From: Flavobacterium sp. N502536
GTDB lineage: Bacteria > Bacteroidota > Bacteroidia > Flavobacteriales > Flavobacteriaceae
Direction: 5' to 3'
DNA: 64,000 bases
NCBI RefSeq assembly: GCF_025947345.1
Contig: NZ_CP110011.1
Coordinates: forward strand, 1,860,001-1,924,000
This document shows positions 8,331 through 16,748 of the stretch, piece by piece (positions within the stretch are counted from its first letter, which is position 1; every line of letters begins with the position of its first letter). The position numbers were made by a program, and so were the translations under genes. Below the pieces are notes generated by a model, which saw nothing but the letters and a program-made list of their open reading frames with translations, did not search any database and was not told where the DNA came from.

Positions 8331-9584
8331 TTAGTCCACTAATTTTTTAAACAATACGCAAGCATTGTGTCCACCAAAACCAAAAGTGTTACTCATCGCA
8401 ACATTTACTTCTCTCTTTTGAGGTTTGTTTAAGGTAAGATTCAATGAAGGATCAATGTTCTCATCAACTACAGTGTGATTAATCGTTGGAGGCACAATTC
8501 CGTGCTGCATTGCTAAAATAGAAGCAATTGCTTCAATAGCTCCGGCTGCACCTAATAAGTGACCTGTCATTGATTTTGTAGAGTTGATATTGATTGTTTT
8601 TGCATGATCTCCAAAAACAGCACTGATTGCTTTTAATTCAGCCACATCTCCTAATGGAGTAGAAGTTCCGTGTGTGTTGATATGATCAACATCTTCAGGA
8701 GTCATTCCGGCATCTCTAAGCGTGTTTTTCATTACCGCAATAACGCCAATTCCTTCCGGATGTGGTGCTGTTAAGTGGTAAGCATCAGACGACATTCCGC
8801 CACCGCCAATTTCACAGTAAATTTTTGCGCCTCTGGCTTTAGCATGTTCGTAATCTTCAAGTACTAATGCTCCGGCTCCTTCACCTAAAACAAAACCGTC
8901 TCTGGTTCCGTCAAAAGGTCTTGAAGCTGTTTCAGGGCTTTCGTTTCTTGTTGATAAGGCGTGCATAGAGTTAAAACCTCCCATACCGGCAATGGTAATG
9001 GCAGCTTCTGAACCACCGGATACAATAACATCACACATTCCTAAACGAATGTAGTTGAAAGCATCAATTAATGCATTTGCAGAAGATGCACATGCAGAAA
9101 CAGTAGTATAATTTGGTCCCATATATCCGTTACGCATCGAAATGTGTGCAGGTGCTATATCGGCAATCATTTTAGGGATAAAAAACGGATTGAATTTTGG
9201 TGTTCCGTCTCCTTTTGCATAATAAATTACTTCTTCCTGGAAAGTTTCCAGACCTCCGATTCCTGCTCCCCAGATAACACCTACTCTTTGTTTGTCGATA
9301 TTATCATTAGTAAGTCCGGCATCTTTAATAGCTTCATCACTGGCAGCAACCGCATATTGAGCAAATTTATCTAATCTACGAGATTCTTTACGATCCATAA
9401 AATCTTCAATATTGAAGTTTTTTACTTCACAGGCAAATTTCGTTTTATGCTTTTCTGTATCATAATATGTGATAGGAGCGGCTCCGCTAACTCCATTCAC
9501 AAGTGCATTCCAATATTCCTGGATATTATTCCCGATAGGAGTAAGTGCACCTAATCCTGTTACAACAACTCGCCTTAATGCCAT
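8331..9584 (-). CDS. fabF: beta-ketoacyl-ACP synthase II
   Basis: Condensing enzyme of type II fatty acid elongation, joining malonyl-ACP to acyl-ACP. Its 417 residues show the complete Cys-His-His triad: Cys165 in VSACASSAN, His305 in NTHGTSTPLGD and His342 in TGHLLGAAGA. The C-terminal NTFGFGGHNACVLF loop is typical of KAS II. It lies downstream of acpP and 9 bp upstream of rnc on the same strand. A 243-bp spacer with an A/T-rich inverted repeat separates it from acpP. Confidence 0.98.
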   Translation of the reverse strand: MALRRVVVTGLGALTPIGNNIQEYWNALVNGVSGAAPITYYDTEKHKTKFACEVKNFNIEDFMDRKESRRLDKFAQYAVAASDEAIKDAGLTNDNIDKQRVGVIWGAGIGGLETFQEEVIYYAKGDGTPKFNPFFIPKMIADIAPAHISMRNGYMGPNYTTVSACASSANALIDAFNYIRLGMCDVIVSGGSEAAITIAGMGGFNSMHALSTRNESPETASRPFDGTRDGFVLGEGAGALVLEDYEHAKARGAKIYCEIGGGGMSSDAYHLTAPHPEGIGVIAVMKNTLRDAGMTPEDVDHINTHGTSTPLGDVAELKAISAVFGDHAKTININSTKSMTGHLLGAAGAIEAIASILAMQHGIVPPTINHTVVDENIDPSLNLTLNKPQKREVNVAMSNTFGFGGHNACVLFKKLVD

Positions 9585-9754
9585 AAATATGTATTTTGTA
9601 CTTTAAACAAATAAAACCCACGCTTTCTTAACTGTATTGTTTACTTAAGAGCCATGGGCATTACAATATAAATATATCTTTTTGATTGAAAATCAATCGA
9701 AATTTAAATTTGAAAAAAAATAATAACACCCGACTCTTAAAAAAATCAAATTTC

Positions 9755-9795
9755 AAAAATCAAATTCCAAATTTTGGAATTTTGAATTTCAAAAA
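9755..9795. repeat. A/T-rich inverted repeat between acpP and fabF
   Basis: AAATTCCAAA faces TTTGGAATTT, flanked by further AATTTCAAAA units. Similar AATTCCAAATT blocks occur at 11880-11905 and 33538-33610, so this is an intergenic low-complexity family. It may act as an mRNA hairpin that adjusts acpP versus fabF levels. Confidence 0.5.
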
Positions 9796-9827
9796 TTGGG
9801 GCTTTTTAGAAATCGGGTGCAGTATTA

Positions 9828-10064
9828 TTATTTTTTAGCTTCTTCGATATAAGAAATAGCTTGACCAACAGTAGCAATGTTTTCTGCTTGATCGTCTGGA
9901 ATTTGAATATCAAATTCTTTTTCGAATTCCATAATAAGCTCAACAGTGTCTAATGAGTCAGCTCCTAAATCATTAGTGAAGCTTGCTTCTGTTACAACTT
10001 CGTTTTCGTCAACACCTAATTTGTCTACGATAATCGCTTTTACTCTTGATGCAATGTCTGACAT
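9828..10064 (-). CDS. acpP: acyl carrier protein
   Basis: A 78-residue acidic carrier of fatty acyl chains. Ser37 in the [11 protein letters not shown] motif is the 4'-phosphopantetheine site. Helix II ([23 protein letters not shown]) is highly conserved. It has its own promoter (TATTTTTG at 10102-10095), which probably also serves fabF and rnc. Confidence 0.98.
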   Translation of the reverse strand: MSDIASRVKAIIVDKLGVDENEVVTEASFTNDLGADSLDTVELIMEFEKEFDIQIPDDQAENIATVGQAISYIEEAKK

Positions 10065-10094
10065 AATCTTTAATTTTAGAATTTAATTTGTTGG

Positions 10095-10123
10095 CAAAAA
10101 TAAAAAACTTTATTTTAAAACAA
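10095..10123 (-). promoter_or_regulatory. acpP promoter
   Basis: On the minus strand TTG (10123-10121), 18 bp, then TATTTTTG (10102-10095) matches the Bacteroidetes -33/-7 pattern. It lies about 31 bp before the acpP start codon. Confidence 0.65.
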
Positions 10124-10239
10124 CGATTTAGTTTATAAATGTAACACTAATTTATAAAATTAATTTCAAGAAAGACTTTTTAAAGCTATTTATTTTCGAT
10201 TTTTATTCCGTTTTTTGCAGTCTAAAAATAAATTGGATT

Positions 10240-10803
10240 ATGAAAAAAATTGTTGTTTTTGCCTCAGGATCAGGAACTAATGCTGAAAACATTATAAAAT
10301 ATTTTGCAAGGACCAAATTTGCGAACGTCGTTTCGGTTTTTACAAATAACGCTTCGGCAAAAGTTATTGAAAGAGCAAAAAATCATCAAATTCCAGTCGA
10401 AATCTTCTCGAAAAATGAACTTTTAGAAAGAAATGTTTTACAAAAAATACAGGAAATAGGTCCGGATCTGATAGTTCTTGCAGGTTTCTTATTGAAATTT
10501 CCAGAACATATAATAGAACAATATCCCGATAAAATAATAAACATACATCCTGCGCTTTTGCCTCATTATGGAGGTAAAGGAATGTATGGTATGCACATAC
10601 ACAAAACTGTAGTGGACAATAAAGAAAAAGAAACCGGAATCTCTATTCATTTTGTAAATGAGAATTATGATGAAGGTGGTATCATCTTTCAGAAAAGTGT
10701 AGCCTTAACCGAACAGGACACCCCGGAAACAGTGGCCGAAAAGATTCATGAACTGGAACAAAAGTATTTTCCGGAAATCATTTCGAGATTGTTAGAAGCT
10801 TAG
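10240..10803 (+). CDS. purN: phosphoribosylglycinamide formyltransferase
   Basis: GART 1, which transfers a formyl group from 10-formyl-THF to GAR in purine synthesis. The 187-residue protein has the N-terminal FASGSGTNAENI phosphate-binding loop. The catalytic set is Asn101 and His103 (NIHPALLPHYGGKGMYG) and Asp144 (NENYDEGGIIF). It is divergent from acpP and followed by rnhA on the same strand after a repeat-rich 103-bp spacer. Confidence 0.97.
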   Translation: MKKIVVFASGSGTNAENIIKYFARTKFANVVSVFTNNASAKVIERAKNHQIPVEIFSKNELLERNVLQKIQEIGPDLIVLAGFLLKFPEHIIEQYPDKIINIHPALLPHYGGKGMYGMHIHKTVVDNKEKETGISIHFVNENYDEGGIIFQKSVALTEQDTPETVAEKIHELEQKYFPEIISRLLEA

Positions 10804-10898
10804 ACTTCTTAGAATTTTAGATTTCTTTTTTAAGTACTAAAATCAAAGAAATCGAACAATCCAATAGTCTAACAATCTAATAATCTAAGAAGTCTAAA
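10802..10898. repeat. inverted repeat between purN and rnhA
   Basis: TAGACTTCTTAGA near 10802 faces TCTAAGAAGTCTA near 10886. Between them lie several AATCTAA/CAATCTAA units. The arms could form a long stem at the purN 3' end. This resembles the low-complexity intergenic repeats common in flavobacterial genomes. Confidence 0.6.
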
Positions 10899-10906
10899 AA
10901 GAAAGA

Positions 10907-11383
10907 ATGAATCACGAAGTACATATATATACGGATGGCGCTGCAAAAGGAAATCCCGGAAACGGTGGGTATGGAGTAGTGATGGAATTGGTAGGAACTC
11001 CACATAAAAAAGAATTTTATGAGGGTTTTCGTCTTACAACCAATAATAGAATGGAGCTTTTGGCTGTAATTGTCGGGCTCGAAAAGCTGAAAAAGCCAAA
11101 TATGAAAGTTTTGGTCGTATCAGATTCAAAATATGTTATCGACTCTGTTGTGAAAAAATGGGTTTTTGGCTGGGAGAAAAAAAACTATACCGGTAAGAAA
11201 AATCCGGATTTATGGAAACGCTTCCTGATTATCTACCGCAAACATCAGGTCGATTTTAAGTGGATTAAAGGGCATAACAATCACCCTCAGAACGAACGCT
11301 GCGATGAACTGGCTGTTATGGCATCGATGCAAAAGAATCTTTCTGTAGATGTTTATTACGAAACCATCGGCTCAAAGTCATAA
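10907..11383 (+). CDS. rnhA: ribonuclease HI
   Basis: Degrades the RNA strand of RNA-DNA hybrids. The 158-residue protein carries the four catalytic acidic residues: Asp10 (YTDGAAKGNPG), Glu50 (NNRMELLAV), Asp73 (VSDSKYVID) and Asp133 (NERCDELA). The conserved His123 of KGHNNHPQNE is also present. There is a basic handle (KKWVFGWEKKN). It ends 3 bp before a strong terminator hairpin. Confidence 0.97.
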   Translation: MNHEVHIYTDGAAKGNPGNGGYGVVMELVGTPHKKEFYEGFRLTTNNRMELLAVIVGLEKLKKPNMKVLVVSDSKYVIDSVVKKWVFGWEKKNYTGKKNPDLWKRFLIIYRKHQVDFKWIKGHNNHPQNERCDELAVMASMQKNLSVDVYYETIGSKS

Positions 11384-11386
11384 AAA

Positions 11387-11423
11387 AATAACGCGTCGGA
11401 AACAATGGTTTCGACGCGTTATT
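11387..11423. terminator. bidirectional terminator between rnhA and the DUF6249 gene
   Basis: AATAACGCGTC-G-GAAAC, loop AATG, GTTTCGACGCGTTATT gives a 16-bp stem with one bulged G. A-rich and T-rich flanks on either side suit the two converging genes. Confidence 0.85.
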
Positions 11424-11451
11424 ACTTTTGTTAAAGTACTGCTTACTATTT

Positions 11452-11799
11452 TTACTCTTTGTCTAAGTCTTTTGCTTTGCTGAATCCGGCAAGTAAACCA
11501 ACTCCTGCCATAATAAAAATAATAGACGGGTATACTGCTGAATCTGACAGTGAAGTATAAGTTGTAATCAGTAAGGCAACAAAAATTCCAACCCCGCTTC
11601 CTATTAATAGAAAGGCCAGATTCAAAACCAAAACCTTCCAGGTGGGAACACCTTTTCCAGTTCCTTTTAAAAAGATACTGGCGTCAACGCCTTTTTCGAT
11701 AAGTGCTAAACGCTCTCTGTTTCTGGTTGAATAAATAAGATAAATGATTCCGAAGATCATTAGAAACAGGCTGATTGGTACTAAAATTTCTGGTCCCAT
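11452..11799 (-). CDS. small DUF6249-like membrane protein
   Basis: A 115-residue protein with three predicted membrane helices (about 6-24, 55-79 and 88-105). A short cytoplasmic loop (STRNRERLALIEKGVDASIFLKG) follows the first helix. The RERLALIEKG segment after helix 1 is typical of the DUF6249 family often found beside ECF sigma factors, and here a divergent sigma factor starts 283 bp away. The assignment is by pattern and the function is unknown. Confidence 0.75.
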   Translation of the reverse strand: MGPEILVPISLFLMIFGIIYLIYSTRNRERLALIEKGVDASIFLKGTGKGVPTWKVLVLNLAFLLIGSGVGIFVALLITTYTSLSDSAVYPSIIFIMAGVGLLAGFSKAKDLDKE

Positions 11800-11879
11800 A
11801 TTTTTTATTGTTTAATTGATTGATACTCCATAGGACGAGACCTTTTAATTTTAGGTTACAACTTTAGATGAAAAAATTC

Positions 11880-12035
11880 AAAAAATAAATTCCAAATTCC
11901 AAAACTTGTTGATTATGAGTTAATTTTGGATATCGAAACTTTAACAAAGGGCTAATATATTCAATAATCAGATTTTAGAACCTGAAACTTGAAACTTGAA
12001 ACTTGAAACTTGGAATTTAAAAATTGAAATTTATT
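11880..12035. repeat. low-complexity intergenic repeats
   Basis: Contains AAATTCCAAATTCCAAA near 11890 and a run of four GAAACTT units at about 11985-12010, followed by AATTTAAAAATTGAAATTT. The same GAAACTT/GAAACCT family borders the four-helix-bundle gene at 42.1-42.7 kb. The region also holds the divergent promoters for the DUF6249 and sigma genes. Confidence 0.6.
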
Positions 12036-12081
12036 TTAAAATTCTTGTAACCTGCAACAACAAACTATCGTCCTATATAAT

Positions 12082-12669
12082 ATGAGTACAATACCGGATC
12101 AACATTATATCGATAAAATTCTGCAGGGCGACACCAATGCGTTTGCCGTGCTGGTAGATCGTTATAAAAATATGATCTTTACTCTGGCGCTTCAAATGGT
12201 TAAAAACAGGGAAGAGGCGGAAGAAGTTTCGCAGGATACTTTTATCAAAATTTATAGTTCGCTGAGTAAATTTAAGGGAGATTCAAAATTTTCAACCTGG
12301 GCTTACAAAGTAGCTTATAATACCTGTTTGGACCGTTTGAAGAAAAATAAAAAAGAAGATCTTAATATTTCGATAGATGAGTTTTCGGCACATTTGATTA
12401 AGACTATGGACAATGCTTTGAGTGCTTTGGAGGATAAAGAACGAAAGCAGACGATTCAGAACTGTTTAAACCTGTTGCCGAGAGAAGAAAATGTTCTGTT
12501 GACTTTATTTTATTTTGAAGATCAGAATTTAGAAGAAATTGGAAAAGTTATGGGGATTACAGCCAACAATGTCAAGGTGAAATTATTTAGAAGCCGACAA
12601 AAACTAGCCGTAATTTTGAAAAAACAATTAGAACCAGAAATAGTACAGTGTTATGAAAGAGAGCGATAA
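12082..12669 (+). CDS. RNA polymerase sigma factor, ECF-type sigma-70 family
   Basis: A 195-residue sigma factor with region 2 (FAVLVDRYKNMIFTLALQMVKNREEAEEVSQDTFIKIYSSLSKF, about 21-65, with the DNA-melting motif FSTWAYKVAYNTCLD) and region 4 (LLPREENVLLTLFYFEDQNLEEIGKVMGITANNVKVKLFRSRQKL, about 133-177, a helix-turn-helix). There is no extra C-terminal domain. The next gene overlaps it by 17 bp and encodes a membrane protein, the usual anti-sigma position. Confidence 0.93.
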   Translation: MSTIPDQHYIDKILQGDTNAFAVLVDRYKNMIFTLALQMVKNREEAEEVSQDTFIKIYSSLSKFKGDSKFSTWAYKVAYNTCLDRLKKNKKEDLNISIDEFSAHLIKTMDNALSALEDKERKQTIQNCLNLLPREENVLLTLFYFEDQNLEEIGKVMGITANNVKVKLFRSRQKLAVILKKQLEPEIVQCYERER

Positions 12670-13048
12670 AAACTTAGAAAATCTTATTGATAAAATGATG
12701 AGCGAAATCCCTTTGGATATGCCGTCAATTGATTTTACTTCAAAAGTAATGGCTCAGGTTTTGGTGGCTGAACAGAGCAAGGTTAAAATTTACAAACCCT
12801 TGATTTCTAAATTTACCTGGTTTGTGATTGGATTTGGTTTGGCGGCTTTGGCTGTTTATGCCTCGTTTTTTAACGGAAGCAATGCTACTTTAGCAACAGG
12901 AAGCACTTATGCAGATAAAATTTCGGCACTGTTTTCAGGCATTCATTTTTCTGAAAATGTTTTGTATGCGATTTTAGTGGTTCCTTTTATGATGCTCATT
13001 CAGCTTGGGGTTTTGAAGAATTATTTTGATAAAAAATATCAATTATAG
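12653..13048 (+). CDS. membrane protein, possible anti-sigma partner
   Basis: A 131-residue protein with a soluble N-terminus (about 45 residues, acidic then MPSIDFTSKVMAQVLVAE) and two membrane segments (about 46-66 and 104-123). Its ATG overlaps the sigma-factor stop by 17 bp, so translation is coupled. The layout, a cytoplasmic N-terminus before the membrane helices, suits an anti-sigma factor, but no zinc motif (HxxxCxxC) is present and I recognise no family domain. The role is inferred from context. Confidence 0.8.
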   Translation: MKESDKNLENLIDKMMSEIPLDMPSIDFTSKVMAQVLVAEQSKVKIYKPLISKFTWFVIGFGLAALAVYASFFNGSNATLATGSTYADKISALFSGIHFSENVLYAILVVPFMMLIQLGVLKNYFDKKYQL

Positions 13049-13234
13049 ATCCTGTCTTTGGGGAGTTATTCTGCAAAAGCTTTTAAAGTATTTTATAAAA
13101 ATAAATCTTGCGATTTAAATCCGGAAAACCTATTTTAATCTTTTAAAAGGTTTAAATATAAAGTTCTCATTTACAATGGTTTTATCCCTAAAAACGGCCT
13201 TGTTTTTTTATGAAAATTTTGAGAACCTAAACCG

Positions 13235-13265
13235 TTGCAATATTGTAACTTATGAAGTATCTTTG
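13235..13265 (+). promoter_or_regulatory. promoter of the PfkB kinase gene
   Basis: TTG (13235-13237), 20 bp, TATCTTTG (13258-13265) fits the Bacteroidetes consensus. The start codon follows 24 bp later. Confidence 0.65.
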
Positions 13266-13288
13266 CACCCTAATTCGAAATTCATAAA

Positions 13289-14212
13289 ATGAATAAATTA
13301 TTGATTGTTGGAACGGTTGCTTTCGACGCGATTGAAACTCCTTTCGGAAAAACAGATAAAATATTAGGTGGTGCTGCGACTTACATTGGTTTATCAGCAT
13401 CTTTTTTCAACCTGCAATCGGCTATTGTTTCTGTAGTTGGAGACGATTTCCCTCAAGAGCATTTGGATTTATTGACTTCAAAAAATATTGATATCTCAGG
13501 TATCGAAATTGTAAAAGGCGGAAAAACCTTTTTCTGGAGCGGTTTGTATCACAACGATCTAAATTCAAGAGACACTTTAGTAACAGAACTTAATGTTTTG
13601 GCTGATTTTCAACCAAAAGTTCCGCAAAACTATAAAGATGCTGATGTGGTAATGTTAGGAAACTTACATCCGTTAGTACAAAGCAGTGTTTTGGATCAGT
13701 TAGAGAAAAAACCAAAATTAGTAGTTTTAGATACAATGAACTTCTGGATGGATTGTGCTTTACCTGAATTACTGGACGTTATCAAACGTGTAGATGTAAT
13801 CACGATCAACGACGAAGAAGCAAGACAGCTTTCAGGAGAATATTCATTAGTAAAAGCTGCGGCTAAAATCCAGGAATTGGGACCAAAATATGTGGTGATC
13901 AAAAAAGGAGAGCACGGTGCACTTTTATTCCACAACAGAGAAGTATTCTTTGCTCCGGCATTGCCATTGGAAGATGTTTTTGATCCAACAGGAGCAGGAG
14001 ACACTTTTGCCGGTGGTTTCTCAGGATTCATTGCGCAAAGCGAAAACATTTCGTTTGGCAATATGAAAAATGCGATCATCTACGGTTCAAATTTAGCTTC
14101 ATTTTGTGTAGAGAAATTCGGAACAGAAAGGATGGAAACCTTAAGCAAAGCTGAAGTGGCGATTCGATTACAACAGTTTAAGTCGTTAACTCAGTTTGAC
14201 ATAGAAATATAA
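13289..14212 (+). CDS. PfkB family carbohydrate kinase
   Basis: A 307-residue ribokinase-fold sugar or nucleoside kinase. The N-terminal GGAATYIGLSASFF motif (about 27-40) and the C-terminal catalytic signature DPTGAGDTFAGGF (about 231-243, with the general-base Asp) are both intact. The specific substrate cannot be read from the sequence. It lies upstream of the PurF gene but is separated by a terminator. It has its own promoter. Confidence 0.93.
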   Translation: MNKLLIVGTVAFDAIETPFGKTDKILGGAATYIGLSASFFNLQSAIVSVVGDDFPQEHLDLLTSKNIDISGIEIVKGGKTFFWSGLYHNDLNSRDTLVTELNVLADFQPKVPQNYKDADVVMLGNLHPLVQSSVLDQLEKKPKLVVLDTMNFWMDCALPELLDVIKRVDVITINDEEARQLSGEYSLVKAAAKIQELGPKYVVIKKGEHGALLFHNREVFFAPALPLEDVFDPTGAGDTFAGGFSGFIAQSENISFGNMKNAIIYGSNLASFCVEKFGTERMETLSKAEVAIRLQQFKSLTQFDIEI

Positions 14213-14218
14213 TGCCCG

Positions 14219-14247
14219 AAAGCCTCGAATAATAGCGGGGCTTTTTT
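14219..14247 (+). terminator. terminator of the PfkB kinase gene
   Basis: AAAGCCTCG, loop, CGGGGCTTT with one G-T pair, then TTTTA. It starts 7 bp after the stop codon. Confidence 0.85.
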
Positions 14248-14294
14248 ATTACGTTAATACACACAACTTACAACAACACAAAATACAAAACACA

Positions 14295-16193
14295 ATGAGC
14301 GACGCTTTAAAACACGAATGTGGTATAGCTTTGGTTAGACTTCTTAAACCGCTTGAATATTACAAAGAAAAATACGGAACAGCTTTTTACGGAATACAGA
14401 AAATGTATCTGATGATGGAAAAGCAGCACAACCGTGGACAAGACGGAGCTGGTTTTGCAAGCATCAAATTAGATGTAGCTCCCGGTGAACGTTATATCAG
14501 CAGAGTTCGTTCCAATCATTCACAACCCATTCAGGATGTTTTTAAGCAAATCAATGAGCGTATTAATGAAGAGATGAGTTCTCATCCGGAATATGCAGAT
14601 GATGTTGCCAAACAAAAAGCAAACATACCTTATATAGGAGAGTTATTTCTGGGACACGTTCGTTACGGAACTTTTGGAAAAAACAGTATCGAAAGCGTAC
14701 ACCCGTTCTTGCGTCAAAGCAACTGGATGCACCGCAATCTGATTTTGGCGGGTAACTTTAATATGACCAATGTTAAGGAGCTTTTTGAAAACTTAGTAGA
14801 ACTTGGTCAGCATCCAAAAGAAATGGCTGACACGGTTACCGTTATGGAAAAAATTGGTCATTTCTTAGACAAAGAAGTGATGCAGCTTTATCAGGATTGC
14901 AAACTTGAAGGGTATTCTAAAAGAGAGGCTTCTCCTGTAATTGCAGACCGATTGGATATTGCAAAAATTTTGGCCCGTTCGGCTAAAAATTTAGACGGAG
15001 GATACGCAATGGCCGGATTATTAGGTCATGGTGATGCTTTTGTTTTTAGAGACCCTGCCGGAATTCGCCCAGCCTATTATTATCAGGATGATGAAGTGGT
15101 GGTTGTGGCTTCTGAAAGACCGGTTATTCAAACTGTATTTAATGTGCCTTTTGAAAGCGTGCAGGAAATCGAACCGGGAAATGCTTTGATCATTAAAAAG
15201 AGCGGAAAAGTTTCTATGAACCAAATCCTGGAACCAACGGTTAAAAAAGCATGTTCTTTTGAAAGAATTTATTTTTCAAGAGGAAGTGATGCCGAAATTT
15301 ATCAGGAACGTAAAAATTTAGGGAAATTAATTTTACCTGCTGTTCTTGAATCGATTGACAGTGATACAGACAATACCGTTTTCTCTTATATTCCAAATAC
15401 AGCCGAAACCTCCTTTTATGGTTTGGTTGAAGCAGCTCAGGACTTTTTAAATCAAAGAAAAAACAACTATATTTTAGCCAACAGAAATACGCTTACGGCT
15501 GAAACCTTACAGGAATTGTTGTCTGTAAAGATTCGTACAGAGAAAGTAGCGATTAAAGATGCTAAACTTAGAACCTTTATTACCGAAGACAGTAGCCGTG
15601 ATGATTTGGTGGCACACGTTTACGATGTTACTTATGGAGTAATCAAGCCAACGGATAATCTGGTTATTATAGATGATAGTATCGTTCGTGGTACTACTTT
15701 AAAGATGAGTATTATAAAGATGATGGATCGTTTAAAACCTAAGCGTATCGTAATCGTTTCATCTGCACCACAAATTCGTTATCCTGACTGTTACGGAATC
15801 GATATGGCGAAGCTGGAAGGTCTTGTGGCTTTTAGAGCGGCTTTGGCTTTATTGAAAGAAAGAAATTTATATCATATTGTCGACGAGGTTTATACCAAGT
15901 GTAAAGCTCAGGAAAATTATATAGACAGCGATGTTGTAAACTACGTTACTGCAATTTACGATCAGTTTACTCCTGAGGAAATTTCAGATAAGATTGCTGA
16001 AATGTTGAGCTCACCTGAAATTAATGCAGAAGTAAAAATCATTTTTCAAAAAGTAGAAGACTTGCATGTTGCCTGTCCGAAAAATCTTGGAGACTGGTAT
16101 TTTACCGGAGATTATCCAACACCAGGCGGAAACCGTGTTGTGAACAGGGCTTTCATGAATTTCTACGAAGGAAAAGACGCCAGAGCGTATTAA
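14295..16193 (+). CDS. purF: amidophosphoribosyltransferase, long form
   Basis: First enzyme of purine synthesis, PRPP plus glutamine to phosphoribosylamine. At 632 residues it is longer than the usual roughly 480-500. The nucleophile is Cys9 in HECGIALVRL, after an eight-residue leader. The glutaminase motif HNRGQDGAGFASI and the GHVRYGTFG loop follow. The PRPP-binding loop is VIIDDSIVRGTTL (about 457-469). Extra sequence lies in the glutaminase domain (about 60-100, RVRSNHSQPIQDVFKQINERINEE) and at the C-terminus. It could be a paralogue alongside a shorter PurF elsewhere; the symbol rests on the family. Confidence 0.88.
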   Translation: MSDALKHECGIALVRLLKPLEYYKEKYGTAFYGIQKMYLMMEKQHNRGQDGAGFASIKLDVAPGERYISRVRSNHSQPIQDVFKQINERINEEMSSHPEYADDVAKQKANIPYIGELFLGHVRYGTFGKNSIESVHPFLRQSNWMHRNLILAGNFNMTNVKELFENLVELGQHPKEMADTVTVMEKIGHFLDKEVMQLYQDCKLEGYSKREASPVIADRLDIAKILARSAKNLDGGYAMAGLLGHGDAFVFRDPAGIRPAYYYQDDEVVVVASERPVIQTVFNVPFESVQEIEPGNALIIKKSGKVSMNQILEPTVKKACSFERIYFSRGSDAEIYQERKNLGKLILPAVLESIDSDTDNTVFSYIPNTAETSFYGLVEAAQDFLNQRKNNYILANRNTLTAETLQELLSVKIRTEKVAIKDAKLRTFITEDSSRDDLVAHVYDVTYGVIKPTDNLVIIDDSIVRGTTLKMSIIKMMDRLKPKRIVIVSSAPQIRYPDCYGIDMAKLEGLVAFRAALALLKERNLYHIVDEVYTKCKAQENYIDSDVVNYVTAIYDQFTPEEISDKIAEMLSSPEINAEVKIIFQKVEDLHVACPKNLGDWYFTGDYPTPGGNRVVNRAFMNFYEGKDARAY

Positions 16194-16224
16194 TAAAATA
16201 CTAACAAAAGGTTAATTTGTGCAT

Positions 16225-16378
16225 TTCATCGGTTTTTTTTACCGTTCATCTTATTTGTTTGGTGAAAATGAAAAGCTACAATACTTTTGAAATACCATAA
16301 CATTAGTAGGTTAAGTTTATGGTAGATTTGGGGCAAAAAGGGTGGAAGTAATTCCACCTTTTTTATTGGAATAAAGTC
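16225..16378 (+). ncRNA. putative small RNA, copy 1 of a tandem duplication
   Basis: The second half (16294-16378) is nearly identical to 16478-16562, with 3 differences in 85 bases. It holds a hairpin at CCATAAC...GTTTATGG and a terminator GGTGGAA-GTAA-TTCCACC plus T6. No ORF fits. Shared landmarks (TTCATCGG at 16225 and 16409; AAAAGCT-like and ATAC blocks) keep the same 184-bp offset, so this is an old tandem duplication with a well-preserved 3' half. The promoter of this copy is less clear than in copy 2. Confidence 0.5.
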
Positions 16379-16417
16379 AACTATTTCTAAAGTAAGATTT
16401 TACGTCACTTCATCGGA

Positions 16418-16562
16418 TATATTTGCTTTTCGTCTAGAAAGTTTTTTTCATTAAAATAGCTGCCATACATTTACAGAACCATAACATTAGTAGGTTAAGT
16501 TTATGGTAGATTTGGGGCAAAAAAGGTGGAAGTGATTCCGCCTTTTTTATTGGAATAAAGTC
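16418..16562 (+). ncRNA. putative small RNA, copy 2 with promoter and terminator
   Basis: TATATTTG (16418-16425) is a good -7 box. A transcript from about 16432 would end at the terminator GGTGGAA-GTGA-TTCCGCC followed by T6 (about 16525-16548), about 115 bases. Relative to copy 1 the terminator stem changes a T-A pair to T-G, which keeps the pairing. Conservation is highest in the CCATAACATTAGTAGGTT...TTTGGGGCAAAAA stretch, as expected for a structured or base-pairing RNA. Confidence 0.55.
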
Positions 16563-16642
16563 TGGATTTAAAGAGAAGTAAGATTGTATAATAAAGAAGA
16601 TAGAATAAAGAGGTTGTTGAAAAGTCACAAAAATATAAAGCC

Positions 16643-16683
16643 AAAAAAAAGACGAATAACTGTTAAGCTATCCGTCTTTTTTT
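16643..16683 (-). terminator. terminator of the superoxide dismutase gene
   Basis: AAAAAAAGACG faces CGTCTTTTTTT across a loop of about 18 bases. The T-run follows on the minus strand. Flanking 16585-16611 and 16710-16735 form a further imperfect inverted repeat built on AAAGAAGATAGAATAAAG. Confidence 0.7.
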
Positions 16684-16748
16684 ATAATCTTTACTCTGTA
16701 GTTTATAGTCTTTGTTCTATCTTCTTTATTCTACAGACTGTAGTCTTC

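Noticed and set aside
10240..10803. Riboswitch before purN or PurF
   Set aside because: No purine-riboswitch-like conserved core was seen in the 175-bp or 47-bp leaders.
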